Shown here: piece after piece, positions 8,348 to 16,750 of the stretch
Position numbering within the stretch: position 1 is the first letter of the stretch
Layout: each line of letters opens with the position of its first letter
Source of the DNA: Enhydrobacter sp.
Lineage (GTDB): Bacteria; Pseudomonadota; Alphaproteobacteria; Reyranellales; Reyranellaceae
DNA: 64,000 nt
Assembly: GCA_025808875.1 (NCBI GenBank)
Contig: CP075528.1
Location: 3,036,473 to 3,100,472 of the forward strand
Direction: 5' to 3'
Notes under the pieces: generated by a model
Databases searched by the model: none
Told to the model about the DNA's origin: nothing
What the model saw: the letters and a program-made list of their open reading frames with translations, nothing else
Position numbers and translations under genes: made by a program

Positions 8348-9532
8348 ATGGCGGGTGTGCTCGAGGGAATTCGCGTTCTCGATTTCGGCCGGTACATCGC
8401 CGGGCCGTTCTGCGGCACCATGCTGGGCGACCTCGGCGCCGAGGTCATCCGCATCGAGAAACTGGAGGGCAGCGAGGACCGCTGGGTGACGCCCGTCGCC
8501 GAGGGCGGTGAAGGCGCCATGTTCCTCCAGATGGGCCGCAACAAGCTCGGCATGACGCTCAACCCGGTGAAGCCCGCCGGCCGCGAGATCGTCGGCAAGC
8601 TGGTCGCGGTGTCCGACGTGGTGATCGCCAACCTGCCCTACGAAGATCTCAGGAAGATGGGCATCGACTACGAGACCATCTCGGCGATCAACCCGCGCAT
8701 CATCCTCGCCACCAACTCGACCTTCGGCTCGGAGGGCCCCTACGCCACCCGGGTCGGCTTCGACACGATCGGCCAGGCGATGTCGGGCGCGATGCATCTC
8801 TCGGGCGACGGCAAGGTGCCGACGCGCGCCAACGCCCCCTACGTCGATTTCAGCTCGGCGTTGCTCGGCACGGTGGGCGTGCTGGCCGCCCTGATGGACC
8901 GCGCGAGGAGCGGCAAGGGCCAGAAGGTCGAGACGGCGCTGCTGCGCACCGCCATCAACATCAGCAACGGACACCTGATCGAGCAGGCCATGCTCGGCCT
9001 CGACCGTGCCGCCACCCTCAATCGCGGCTTCACCGCCGGCCCCTCGGACACCTTCAAGTGCAGGGACGGCTGGATCTACGCCATGACCATCGGCCAGCCG
9101 CTGTTCGTGCGCTGGTGCAGGCTGATGGGCGACGAAGGGCTCGCCAACGATCCGCGCTTCAAGGACGACCTCGCGCGCGGCGACAACGGCGAGGCGCTGT
9201 CGGCGATCATGCAGAAATGGTGCGGCGGCCGGACCGTCGCCGAGGCGCTGGCCGAACTCGAGGCCAACCGCATCCCGGCGGGGCCGGTCTACACGCCGCA
9301 ACAGGCGCTCGACGACCCGCACGTGCGCGAGGCCGGTTTCTTCCACAAGATGGACTATCCCGGCGCGGCCAAGCCGGTGCCGGTGCTGCAGGAGCCGGTG
9401 CGCCTCTCGCGCACGCCGCTCACCATCCGCCGCCGCGCGCCGAAACTCGGCGAGCACACCGACCAGATCCTGCGGGAACTCGGCTACGAGCCTGCCGTTA
9501 TCGAGAAACTTCGGGCCGAGCGGGTCGTCTGA
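8348..9532 (+). CDS. Class III (CaiB/BaiF) CoA-transferase
   Basis: A 394-residue CaiB/BaiF enzyme that moves CoA from a donor thioester to a free carboxylate through an enzyme-bound anhydride. The N-terminus L-E-G-I-R-V-L-D-F-G-R-Y-I-A-G-P-F is characteristic, as are M-L-G-D-L-G-A-E-V-I-R-I-E and the Y-V-D-F-S-S-A segment that places the catalytic aspartate at D167, the position known from formyl-CoA transferase. The C-terminal A-G-P-V-Y-T-P-Q-Q-A-L-D-D-P is also typical. It closes the TAXI/TRAP block and probably activates the imported acid; the lyase at 3.6 kb could then cleave the thioester. Start ATG is preceded by GGAGGAGCGGAACG. Confidence 0.93.
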   Translation: MAGVLEGIRVLDFGRYIAGPFCGTMLGDLGAEVIRIEKLEGSEDRWVTPVAEGGEGAMFLQMGRNKLGMTLNPVKPAGREIVGKLVAVSDVVIANLPYEDLRKMGIDYETISAINPRIILATNSTFGSEGPYATRVGFDTIGQAMSGAMHLSGDGKVPTRANAPYVDFSSALLGTVGVLAALMDRARSGKGQKVETALLRTAINISNGHLIEQAMLGLDRAATLNRGFTAGPSDTFKCRDGWIYAMTIGQPLFVRWCRLMGDEGLANDPRFKDDLARGDNGEALSAIMQKWCGGRTVAEALAELEANRIPAGPVYTPQQALDDPHVREAGFFHKMDYPGAAKPVPVLQEPVRLSRTPLTIRRRAPKLGEHTDQILRELGYEPAVIEKLRAERVV

Positions 9533-9567
9533 CCGCCTGCTCCCGCGTCGGCCGGGATGCGGGAGCG

Positions 9568-10290
9568 ATGCACGCAATTCTGGCCGTCCTCGCCATGACC
9601 ACGATGCTGGCGACCGCGGATGCGCGGGCGCAACAGCAGGCCGCCGCCGCCGAGGATCTTCCCTACGCGCCGCTCACCGCCTATTCGATTCTGCGCGATG
9701 GCGTGCCGATCGGCAGTCACGTCCTGCGTTTCGAGCGCGACGGGCCGCGGCGCGTGGTGACGGCCAGGGTGCGCGTCGAGGTCAGGGTGCTGGGCGTCAC
9801 CGCCTATCGCCTGGTGCACGACTCGCACGAGGTCTGGGAGGGCGACCGGCTCCAGCAGCTCACGACCGCGACCGACAACAACGGCAAGCGCTTCGCCGTC
9901 CATGCCCGGCGCACGGCGGAGGGGCTGGTTGTGGCGCGCCAGCAACCCGCGGACAGCGGCACGGCGGCCGCCCAGTTCGACGGATTCGCGGCGGCCGGCA
10001 CGGACCGCGCAACCCTGCCGGCCTCGACGCTGCCGACGTCGCTGTGGAACGTCCGGCAGGTCGGCCAGGCCGCGCTGCTGCACACCCAGCACGGCAGACT
10101 CGTGCGGCCTCGCATCGTGGCCGGCCCGCGCGAAACCGTGCGCACCGCCGGCGGTCCGGTCGAGGCGACGCGCTACACCTACAGCGGCGACCTGCGCATG
10201 ACCCAGTGGTTCGACGACCGCGGCCGCTGGGTGCGCTCGACATTCCAGGCTTTCGACGGATCGACGATCGAGTACATTCTGCAGGAATGA
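9568..10290 (+). CDS. DUF6134-like secreted protein
   Basis: A 240-residue protein with an N-terminal Sec signal of about 20 residues ending A-R-A-Q. The mature part has the pattern I recall for DUF6134: Y-S-I-L-R-D-G-V-P-I-G near residue 38, V-Y/A-Y-R-L-V-H-D-S-H-E-V-W-E-G-D-R-L near 80, Q-L-T-T-A-T-D-N-N-G, T-S-L-W-N near 155 and a final W-F-D-D-R-G-R-W plus G-S-T-I-E-Y. Predicted all-beta periplasmic protein of unknown role. The chosen ATG starts the signal peptide and has GGGAG close before it. The next gene overlaps its stop by ATGA. Confidence 0.75.
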   Translation: MHAILAVLAMTTMLATADARAQQQAAAAEDLPYAPLTAYSILRDGVPIGSHVLRFERDGPRRVVTARVRVEVRVLGVTAYRLVHDSHEVWEGDRLQQLTTATDNNGKRFAVHARRTAEGLVVARQQPADSGTAAAQFDGFAAAGTDRATLPASTLPTSLWNVRQVGQAALLHTQHGRLVRPRIVAGPRETVRTAGGPVEATRYTYSGDLRMTQWFDDRGRWVRSTFQAFDGSTIEYILQE

Positions 10291-10661
10291 CCGCCGCCGA
10301 TCGCTTCGCGCGCCTCCCCGGCCTTCTCTCTGTCGACGACGACCTTGCACGCCGCGGGCGCTGGCTCACCACGGATTGCCGCGTCGAGGTCGGCGGCGAG
10401 CCCTTTCATCTCGCCTTCCGCGACGGCGCGCTGTCGGCCTTCGAGCGCGGCGCGCGCCTGATGCGCTCCTCGACTTTCACCGTTCGCGCGACCGAAGAGG
10501 CATGGCTGGAGCATTGGCGGCCGGTCCCGCGGCCGGGCTGGCACGACCTGTTCGCGCTGACCAAGCGCGGCGCCGCCGCCCTGGAGGGCGACCTGCGGCC
10601 GCTGCTGCAGAACCTGCAGTTCTTCAAGGACGTGCTGGCTCTGCCGCGCCGGGAGAGCTGA
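10287..10661 (+). CDS. Small protein of unknown function, possibly SCP2-like
   Basis: A 124-residue cytoplasmic protein with no signal or membrane segment. The fold hint is an SCP2-like lipid carrier: a strand-rich middle V-E-V-G-G-E-P-F-H-L-A-F-R-D-G-A-L followed by F-T-V-R-A-T and a C-terminal L-Q-N-L-Q-F-F-K helix. The sequence match is too weak to be sure. It starts inside the stop of the DUF6134 gene and its own stop is two bases before the GTG of the hydrolase, so the three form one translational unit. Confidence 0.65.
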   Translation: MTAADRFARLPGLLSVDDDLARRGRWLTTDCRVEVGGEPFHLAFRDGALSAFERGARLMRSSTFTVRATEEAWLEHWRPVPRPGWHDLFALTKRGAAALEGDLRPLLQNLQFFKDVLALPRRES

Positions 10662-10663
10662 CC

Positions 10664-11512
10664 GTGGCCCCTCATCTCGAGCCGATGGTCGGCCGCTACC
10701 TCCGTGTCGACATCGAAGGCGTGCCGCATCGCCTCTATTTCGAGGAGGCGGGCCGGGGAATCCCGCTGGTCTGTCTGCACACCGCCGGCGCCGACGGCCG
10801 GCAGTTCCGGCACCTGCTGGCCGATCCCGAGATCACGAGCCGCTTCCGCGTGCTGGCCTTCGACCTGCCATGGCACGGCAAGTCGACGCCGCCCGACGGC
10901 TGGGAGAAGACGGAGTACCGGCTGACGACGGCCTCCTACACCGCCGCCATCCGCGCCTTCTGCCGGGCGATGGAACTCGACAAGCCGGTGGTGATGGGCT
11001 GCTCGATCGGTGGGCGCATCGTGCTCAACCTCGCCATCGCGCATGCCGCCGAGTTCCGCGCCCTGATCGCGCTCGAGGCCGCCGACTTCCAGCAACCCTG
11101 GTACGACACGGCGTGGCTGCATCGGCCCGACGTGCATGGCGGCGAGGTCTGCGCCGCGCTGATCTCCGGCCTGATCGCGCCGCAGGTGCCGCCGGTGAGC
11201 CGCCACGAGACGCTGTGGATGTACATGCAGGGCGGCCCGGGCGTGTTCAAGGGCGACCTCTACTTCTATCGGGTCGACGGCGATCTGCGCGAGAAGGTCA
11301 AGGGCATCGACACGACGGCGTGTCCGCTCTACCTGCTGACCGGCGAATACGATTTCTCCTGCACGCCGGAAGACACGCAGCGCACGGCGCGGCACATCCC
11401 CGGCGCCGAGGTCACGATCATGAAGGAACTCGGCCACTTTCCCATGAGCGAGAACCCCGCGAAGTTCCGCGACTACATCCTGCCGGTGCTGGCAAAGATC
11501 GCCGCGAGCTAA
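10664..11512 (+). CDS. Alpha/beta hydrolase
   Basis: A 282-residue alpha/beta-hydrolase with the nucleophile elbow G-C-S-I-G-G (S114), an oxyanion stretch C-L-H-T-A-G near residue 38, the acid T-G-E-Y-D-F-S-C near 235 and the catalytic histidine in L-G-H-F-P-M-S-E-N-P near 265. Esterase, lactonase or C-C hydrolase activity is possible; the substrate cannot be read. The GTG start has GGGAGAG six bases upstream; an in-frame ATG seven codons later is the alternative. Its stop overlaps that of the convergent DUF3237 gene by a few bases. Confidence 0.85.
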   Translation: MAPHLEPMVGRYLRVDIEGVPHRLYFEEAGRGIPLVCLHTAGADGRQFRHLLADPEITSRFRVLAFDLPWHGKSTPPDGWEKTEYRLTTASYTAAIRAFCRAMELDKPVVMGCSIGGRIVLNLAIAHAAEFRALIALEAADFQQPWYDTAWLHRPDVHGGEVCAALISGLIAPQVPPVSRHETLWMYMQGGPGVFKGDLYFYRVDGDLREKVKGIDTTACPLYLLTGEYDFSCTPEDTQRTARHIPGAEVTIMKELGHFPMSENPAKFRDYILPVLAKIAAS

Positions 11513-11979
11513 AGGATCTGGAAGACGTCGTACACCGGGCCGGCCGGCTCGCGGCGGCCCGACGCGACGCAGACGATGCGGTTGAGGAAGCGGTACTTCT
11601 CCGACGACGTCTCGAACCACGGCGTCGAGCGGAAATAGTACTGGCTGGGATCGACCTTCTCGCCCTTGTTGAGCTGCTCGATCACCCAGGCCGGTCCGTG
11701 CCGCATGCCCCGGTAGCTCATGTAGACGAGATGGCCGTCGTCGGTCTTCAGGGTGAGGCGCACGTCGAGCTGCAGCACGCCGTCACGCCGCAGCAGCAAC
11801 CAGTCACCGCCCGGCGAGGGCAGCACGGTGCCCTTCAATTCCTCGCCCTCGAACGTCCCGCCCGTGACGGTGGCGATGCGCCGCCGGCCGTAGGGCGTCT
11901 CGCCGAGATCGGTGAAGTTCGGGTCGACCGTCAGGCCGATGGTGAAGAGATGGGTGGATCGAAGCGTCGGTTGCGACAT
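11509..11979 (-). CDS. DUF3237 domain-containing protein
   Basis: A 156-residue protein matching DUF3237 (beta-barrel, lipocalin-like, function unknown). Visible family features are L-F-T-I-G-L-T-V near residue 11, D-L-G-E-T-P-Y-G-R-R-R-I, the G-G-x-F-E-G-x-x-L-x-G-T-V-L-P-x-x-G-G-D-W core, V-Y-M-S-Y-R-G-M-R-H-G near 90 and the Y-Y-F-R-S-T-P-W-F-E-T motif near 115. It lies just downstream of the acyl-CoA ligase on the same strand with a seven-base gap, so it is probably cotranscribed. Confidence 0.85.
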   Translation of the reverse strand: MSQPTLRSTHLFTIGLTVDPNFTDLGETPYGRRRIATVTGGTFEGEELKGTVLPSPGGDWLLLRRDGVLQLDVRLTLKTDDGHLVYMSYRGMRHGPAWVIEQLNKGEKVDPSQYYFRSTPWFETSSEKYRFLNRIVCVASGRREPAGPVYDVFQIL

Positions 11980-11986
11980 GGCGGCC

Positions 11987-13588
11987 TCAGATTCTGGCGC
12001 CGCGGCCGGCCCAGTAGGGCTCGCGCAGCTCGCGTTTCATGATCTTTCCGATAGTACTGCGCGGCAGCGACGCGCGGAACTCCACGTCCGCCAGCCGCTG
12101 CGTCTTGCCGAGCCGTTCGTTGGCCCATTCCAGGACGGCGGCCTCGGTCGCAGCCGAGCCGTCTCGTCGCACGCACAGCGCCAAAGGCGATTCGCCCCAC
12201 TGCTCGCTCGGAATGCCGATCACCGCCACGTCGACGATCTCGGGATGCCGCAGCAGCAGCACCTCGAGGTCGGCGGCATAGACGTTGAAGCCGCCGGAGA
12301 TGATCATGTCCTTCTTGCGATCGAGCAGGACCACGAAACCGTCCTCGTCGATCCGGCCCATGTCGCCGGACCTGAAGAACAGGTTGCCCTGCGCATCGTG
12401 CCAGAACAGCTCGCGCGTCTTGCCGTCCTGTTTGTAGTAGCCCTTCATCATGATCTGGGCGCGGCCGGCAAGTTCTCCGACCTCGCCCTGCGGCAGCACC
12501 CCGCCCTGCTCGTCGAGCACGACGATCTCGCTGCCGAGCCCCGGCTTGCCCACCGTGTGGAGCTTGTCGGGATGGAGATTGGCCTCGAGCGTGCAGCTGC
12601 CACCGCCCTCGGTCAGCCCGTAGATCTCGATCAGCCGTCCCGGCCACCGCTTCAGGCAATCGGCCTTGATGTGGGCGCGCAGCGGCGCGCTGGTCGAAAG
12701 CTTCGCCTTGAACGAGCCAAGATCGTACTTGTCGAAGTTCGGATGGGCGAGGATGCGCTGGTACTGCACCGGCACCAGCATGGCGTGCGTCACGCGCTCG
12801 CGCTGGGCTATGTCGAGGAACTTCACCACGTCGGACCTCGGCATCAGGATGGTGGTGCCGCCGACCCCGATGGTCGCCAGCACGGCGACCAGCGTGGTGT
12901 TGGAATAGAGCGGCGTCGAGGCGAGCGAGATCGTGTCGGGCCCGTAGTCGAAGGCGACGAAGCTCACTGGCAGCAGGTCGCGCATGACGTGGGCGTGCAG
13001 TATGCCCTTGGGCAGGCCGGTCGTCCCGGAGCTGTAGATGATGTTGAAGTCGTCGAGCGGTCCGAGCGGCACCTCGACCGGAGCGTCGCTCGCCGGCGCC
13101 AGCCACCTCTCGAAGCCGTGCCATCCCGGCCGTTCGAAGTCGTAGGCGATGCGGCCACCGTCGATCAACTTGCCGAGTCGCGATTCATAGGGTTCGACCA
13201 GGCCGCGATACTGCTCGGAGAGGAACAGGACCTTGGCGTCGCAATCGTCGAGCATCTTCTCGAGCGCATCTGCCGCCGCCATGGTGGACAGCGGCACGAC
13301 GCAGGCGCCAGCCCGCAGCGCGCCCATGAACGTCTCGAGATAGGCGATCGAGTTACCGCCCAGGATGGCGATCTTGTCGCCCTTGCCGATACCCATGGCG
13401 GCGAGGCTGCGGGCGATCTTGTTGAGGCGCCCGTCGAACGCTGCCCAGCTTCGCACCTCGCCCTCGCACTTGACGGCGGGCTTGTCCGGATGCGCCGCGG
13501 CGTGGCGCGCGATGCGCACGGGAATGGAAACGAACTCGGGGAACTCCTCGACGGTGGGCTGCGGCACCAGCGCCGTATCGGGGCTCAC
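11987..13588 (-). CDS. AMP-dependent acyl-CoA synthetase/ligase
   Basis: A 533-residue ANL-superfamily enzyme that makes an acyl-CoA through an acyl-AMP. Motifs seen: Y-S-S-G-T-T-G-L-P-K-G (ATP loop) near 180, Y-G-L-T-E-G-G near 320, the hinge G-D-M-G-R-I-D-E-D-G-F-V near 395 with D-R-K-K-D-M-I-I-S-G-G, and the catalytic lysine in S-T-I-G-K-I-M-K-R-E near 510. The start is the GTG at 13588, which overlaps the TGA of the rhodanese gene (GTGA). The acyl substrate is not evident. Confidence 0.93.
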   Translation of the reverse strand: MSPDTALVPQPTVEEFPEFVSIPVRIARHAAAHPDKPAVKCEGEVRSWAAFDGRLNKIARSLAAMGIGKGDKIAILGGNSIAYLETFMGALRAGACVVPLSTMAAADALEKMLDDCDAKVLFLSEQYRGLVEPYESRLGKLIDGGRIAYDFERPGWHGFERWLAPASDAPVEVPLGPLDDFNIIYSSGTTGLPKGILHAHVMRDLLPVSFVAFDYGPDTISLASTPLYSNTTLVAVLATIGVGGTTILMPRSDVVKFLDIAQRERVTHAMLVPVQYQRILAHPNFDKYDLGSFKAKLSTSAPLRAHIKADCLKRWPGRLIEIYGLTEGGGSCTLEANLHPDKLHTVGKPGLGSEIVVLDEQGGVLPQGEVGELAGRAQIMMKGYYKQDGKTRELFWHDAQGNLFFRSGDMGRIDEDGFVVLLDRKKDMIISGGFNVYAADLEVLLLRHPEIVDVAVIGIPSEQWGESPLALCVRRDGSAATEAAVLEWANERLGKTQRLADVEFRASLPRSTIGKIMKRELREPYWAGRGARI

Positions 13589-13992
13589 TTCTTGGGCTCG
13601 ACCGCCACCACCGGTCCGCCGGACTTCTTCCAGGCGCCGAAGCCGCCCTCGAAGTGCGCAACGGGGGTCAGCCCCATGTCCTGCGCCGTCTTTGCCGCCA
13701 GCGCCGAGCGCCAGGCGCCGGCGCAGAAGAACACGAACTTGTTGCCGGTCTGGAAGAAGTCCTTCGCATAGGGACTTTCCGGGTCGATCCACATCTCGAG
13801 CATGCCGCGCGTGACGCTGATCGCGCCGGGAATCGTGCCGTCGCGCCACAGCTCGCGCGGGTCGCGGATGTCGATGAAAGTGACTCCCGGTTGGCCGTGC
13901 AGCTTCATCGCCTCGGCCAGCGGCAGGGTCTCGACCTGGCTGTTGGCCTCGTCGACCATCTGCTTCACGGTCTTGGTGATCTTGAGCGGCAT
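13585..13992 (-). CDS. Single-domain rhodanese-like protein
   Basis: A 135-residue rhodanese domain. The conserved entry D-I-R-D-P-R-E-L-W and G-T-I-P-G-A-I-S-V are near residues 41-60, and the active-site loop F-F-C-A-G-A-W-R-S-A places the persulfide-forming cysteine at C90. The ATG at 13992 is preceded by GAGGAGGAAGG, much better than any upstream in-frame codon. No signal peptide. The gene overlaps the following acyl-CoA ligase, suggesting sulfur relay or detoxification linked to a thioester pathway, though that is only inferred from position. Confidence 0.9.
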   Translation of the reverse strand: MPLKITKTVKQMVDEANSQVETLPLAEAMKLHGQPGVTFIDIRDPRELWRDGTIPGAISVTRGMLEMWIDPESPYAKDFFQTGNKFVFFCAGAWRSALAAKTAQDMGLTPVAHFEGGFGAWKKSGGPVVAVEPKK

Positions 13993-14044
13993 GATCCTTC
14001 CTCCTCGGGCCTGATTAGCACTTCCGGGGAGGCGGAAAAACCGA

Positions 14045-14461
14045 TCAAAGGCGATCCATCTCGACGTCCTCGCAGGTAAGGCCGAACTGCGAAAGCCCCT
14101 CCTCAAGATAGTCGGCCACCATCGGCTCGCCCATCAGGTAGGACGCCGTCTTGCCGTCGCGCTGAAGGTACGCCTCGTTTCGCAGGTCGTCCCAGTCCGC
14201 GAGTGTGCCGTCGCCGCGGCCCAACCTCATCAGTGCCACGAGATCGACCTGCTCATCCTCGCTCAGCGCTTCCACGAAGGCGGCGATCTCCTGTGCCGTC
14301 GGATCGACGCCGTGGTCCTCGAGCACATCGATCGCCCGGTCGTCCGCCGGATTGGAGCTGGAGTCCTCATCGGCCTCGACGTCCTGCACGTCGAAGCCGC
14401 GTGCCTTCACGATCAGGAAGCAGACACTCTCGCTGGAAATCGACAGGGCGGGCTCGGTCAT
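14045..14461 (-). CDS. DUF3775 domain-containing protein
   Basis: A 138-residue acidic cytoplasmic protein resembling DUF3775. The recognisable part is L-S-E-D-E-Q-V-D-L-V-A-L-M-R-L-G-R-G-D near residues 67-85 and the C-terminal Y-L-M-G-E-P-M-V-A-D-Y-L-E-E-G-L near 107-122. Function unknown in all members I know. It stands 52 bases upstream of the rhodanese gene on the same strand. Confidence 0.8.
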   Translation of the reverse strand: MTEPALSISSESVCFLIVKARGFDVQDVEADEDSSSNPADDRAIDVLEDHGVDPTAQEIAAFVEALSEDEQVDLVALMRLGRGDGTLADWDDLRNEAYLQRDGKTASYLMGEPMVADYLEEGLSQFGLTCEDVEMDRL

Positions 14462-14515
14462 CGCTCAATCCTCCCGGTTGTCGTGGGAGGATGTAGGAAG
14501 ACCGGCCGCCCGGTT

Positions 14516-16564
14516 TCAAGACTTGGGGACGCCGCCCTCGAGCTCGGCCAGCCAGACGTCGGGGCTGCCGTCGGACGGCGCGCGCCAATCGCCCCTCGGC
14601 GACAGCGAACCGCCCGACGATATCTTGGGGCCGTTGGGCAGCGCCGACCGCTTGAACTGGTTGGTGAAGAAGCGGCGCAGGAACAGCGCCAGCCAGTGAC
14701 GGATCTCCTGCAGCGTGAAGGCCCGCCTGGACGCCGCGGGAACATTGGCCGGCCAGGCGCCCTTGTCGGCATCGTGCCATGCGTTCCACGCCAGGAAGGC
14801 GATCTTGGACGGCCGGAAGCCGAGGCGGGTCAGATAGTAGAGATTGAAATCCTGCAGCGCGTAGGGACCGACATTCTGCTCGGTCGACTGGATCGCGCCC
14901 GTCGCGCCGGCGGGGATGAGCTCCGGTGATATTTCCGTGTCCAGTATGTCGTGCAGGATCGCCGCGGTCTCCTCGTCGACGTCGCCCGAGGCCGCGACGA
15001 AGCGGATCAGATGCTGGATCAACGTCTTGGAGACCGAGCCGTTGGGATTGTAGTGGGACATGTGGTCGCCCACCCCGTAGGTGCACCAGCCGAGCCCGAG
15101 CTCCGACAGGTCGCCGGTGCCGACCACCATGCCGCCGTGATGGTTGGCGAGCCGGAACAGGTAGTCGGTGCGCAGGCCGGCCTGCACGTTCTCGAACGTC
15201 ACGTCGTAGACCGGCTCGCCCTTGGCAAAGGGATGGCCGAGATCGCCCAGCATCTGCTTCGACGCCGGCTTGATGTCGATCTCGCCGGCCGTCACGCCCA
15301 ACGCCTTCATCAGCCGCCAGGCGTTCCTGTGGGTCTTGTCGGACGTTCCGAAGCCGGGAAGCGTGTAGGCCAGCACGTCGCCGCGCGGCTTGCCGAGCTG
15401 GTCCATGGCGCGGCAGGCGACGATCAGCGCCTGCGTCGAATCGAGCCCGCCCGAAACGCCGATGACCGCCTTGCCGGCGCGGCTCGCCTGCAGGCGCTGC
15501 GCCAGGCCCTGGATCTGGATGTTGTAGGCCTCGTAGCAATTGTCGCGCAGCCTGGCCGGGTCGGACGGCACGTATGGGAAGCGCTCGATCGGCCGGTCGA
15601 GCGGCACGCTCTCGCCGGGCGCGTCGAGCGCGACGGCGATGCGGCGGAAGCCGTTCACCCGCGCGGCGTCCTCGCGCGCGCAGTCGGCGATGCCGCCGTT
15701 GCGCAGCCGCTCCTGGCGGATTCGGCCGAGGTCGATGTCGGCGCGAACGAGGGTCGAGTCCTTCTCGAAACGATCCGTCTCGGCGAGCTGGTCGCCGCAC
15801 TCGAAGATCGCGGCATGGCCGTCCCACGCGAGATCGGTCGTCGACTCGCCGGGACCCGAGGCCGAATAGGCGTAGGCGGCGCTGCAGCGCGCCGACTGGC
15901 TGCCGCACAGCAGGCGGCGCATCTCCGCCTTGCCGATGGTGATGTTGCTGGCCGACAGGTTCACCAGCACCTCGGCGCCTGCCATCGCCGCGTAGCTCGA
16001 CGGCGGCACGGGCATCCAGATGTCCTCGCAGATCTCGACATGGAACATCACGTCGACCGAGCCGGTCGAGCGGAACAGCAGATCGGTGCCGAACGGCACG
16101 TCCTGTCCGGCCAGCCTGGCCTGCTTTTCGATCACGTTGGCGCCCGACACGAAATGACGCTTCTCGTAGAACTCGCGATAGTTCGGCAGGTAGGTCTTGG
16201 GCACGACGCCGAGGATGGCGCCGCGATGGATGACCACGGCCGTGTTGTAGAGCCGGCCGCCGACGCGCAGCGGCGCGCCGACGATCAGGACCGGAAACAG
16301 CGTGGCCGACGCCGCGACCACCTTGCCGATCGAGTCCTCGACCTGGTCGAGCAGCGCGTCCTGCAGCAGAAGGTCTTCGATGGCGTAGGACGACAGGCCG
16401 AGTTCGGGAAACACCATGAGGGCGACCCTGGCCGCGTCGCCCTCGCGAGCCAGCCGTAGCGTCTCGGCGAGATTGAAACCCGTGTCGGCGACACGCGTGC
16501 GCGGAACGCAGCACGCCAGACGCACGAAGTCGTGGGAGTAGAGCGAATGGAAATCGGGGATCAA
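14516..16564 (-). CDS. nadE: Glutamine-dependent NAD(+) synthetase
   Basis: A 682-residue two-domain enzyme that amidates nicotinate adenine dinucleotide to NAD with ammonia from glutamine. The N-terminal nitrilase-type glutaminase has the triad E54 (F-P-E-L-G), K123 (P-K-T-Y-L-P-N-Y) and C179 (E-I-C-E-D-I-W). The C-terminal synthetase has the ATP-pyrophosphatase loop G-V-S-G-G-L-D-S-T near residue 340. Conserved homologues start close to F-H-S-L-Y-S-H. The only plausible start codon there is TTG at 16564; the open frame further upstream runs into the tRNA gene and must be ignored. No good Shine-Dalgarno is visible, and only 17 bases separate the start from the tRNA-Val 3' end. Confidence 0.93.
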   Translation of the reverse strand: MIPDFHSLYSHDFVRLACCVPRTRVADTGFNLAETLRLAREGDAARVALMVFPELGLSSYAIEDLLLQDALLDQVEDSIGKVVAASATLFPVLIVGAPLRVGGRLYNTAVVIHRGAILGVVPKTYLPNYREFYEKRHFVSGANVIEKQARLAGQDVPFGTDLLFRSTGSVDVMFHVEICEDIWMPVPPSSYAAMAGAEVLVNLSASNITIGKAEMRRLLCGSQSARCSAAYAYSASGPGESTTDLAWDGHAAIFECGDQLAETDRFEKDSTLVRADIDLGRIRQERLRNGGIADCAREDAARVNGFRRIAVALDAPGESVPLDRPIERFPYVPSDPARLRDNCYEAYNIQIQGLAQRLQASRAGKAVIGVSGGLDSTQALIVACRAMDQLGKPRGDVLAYTLPGFGTSDKTHRNAWRLMKALGVTAGEIDIKPASKQMLGDLGHPFAKGEPVYDVTFENVQAGLRTDYLFRLANHHGGMVVGTGDLSELGLGWCTYGVGDHMSHYNPNGSVSKTLIQHLIRFVAASGDVDEETAAILHDILDTEISPELIPAGATGAIQSTEQNVGPYALQDFNLYYLTRLGFRPSKIAFLAWNAWHDADKGAWPANVPAASRRAFTLQEIRHWLALFLRRFFTNQFKRSALPNGPKISSGGSLSPRGDWRAPSDGSPDVWLAELEGGVPKS

Positions 16565-16581
16565 GGGATTGTGTTCGGCGA

Positions 16582-16656
16582 TGGTGGGCGCGACAGGGAT
16601 TGAACCTGTGACCCCTGCCATGTCAAGACAGTGCTCTACCGCTGAGCTACGCGCCC
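16582..16656 (-). tRNA. tRNA-Val (anticodon GAC)
   Basis: On the minus strand the 75-nt sequence folds as a cloverleaf: acceptor GGGCGCG/CGCGCCC, D arm from AGCTCAGCGGTAGAGC, anticodon stem CTGTC/GGCAG closing the loop TTGACAT (anticodon GAC), T arm CAGGTTCAATCCCTG, discriminator A and an encoded CCA at 16584-16582. It is cotranscribed with nadE, whose start lies 17 bases further on. Confidence 0.96.
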
Positions 16657-16750
16657 ATCGCCGCGGAAGGCGGTTCGTCTACATCGCCCCCCGTTGCTTG
16701 GCAATAGTCCGAGGCGTGACGCGCCGGGCGGCGCGCGCTATGACCAATGC

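Noticed and set aside
5219..9577. A 1452-residue open frame on the minus strand
   Set aside because: It lies antisense to the TAXI, TRAP and CoA-transferase genes, has low-complexity R/H/G/D-rich sequence and no domain; it is an artefact of high GC content.
16565..16621. Longer nadE start within the tRNA gene
   Set aside because: The extra residues are a translation of tRNA sequence; homologues start near F-H-S-L-Y-S-H.
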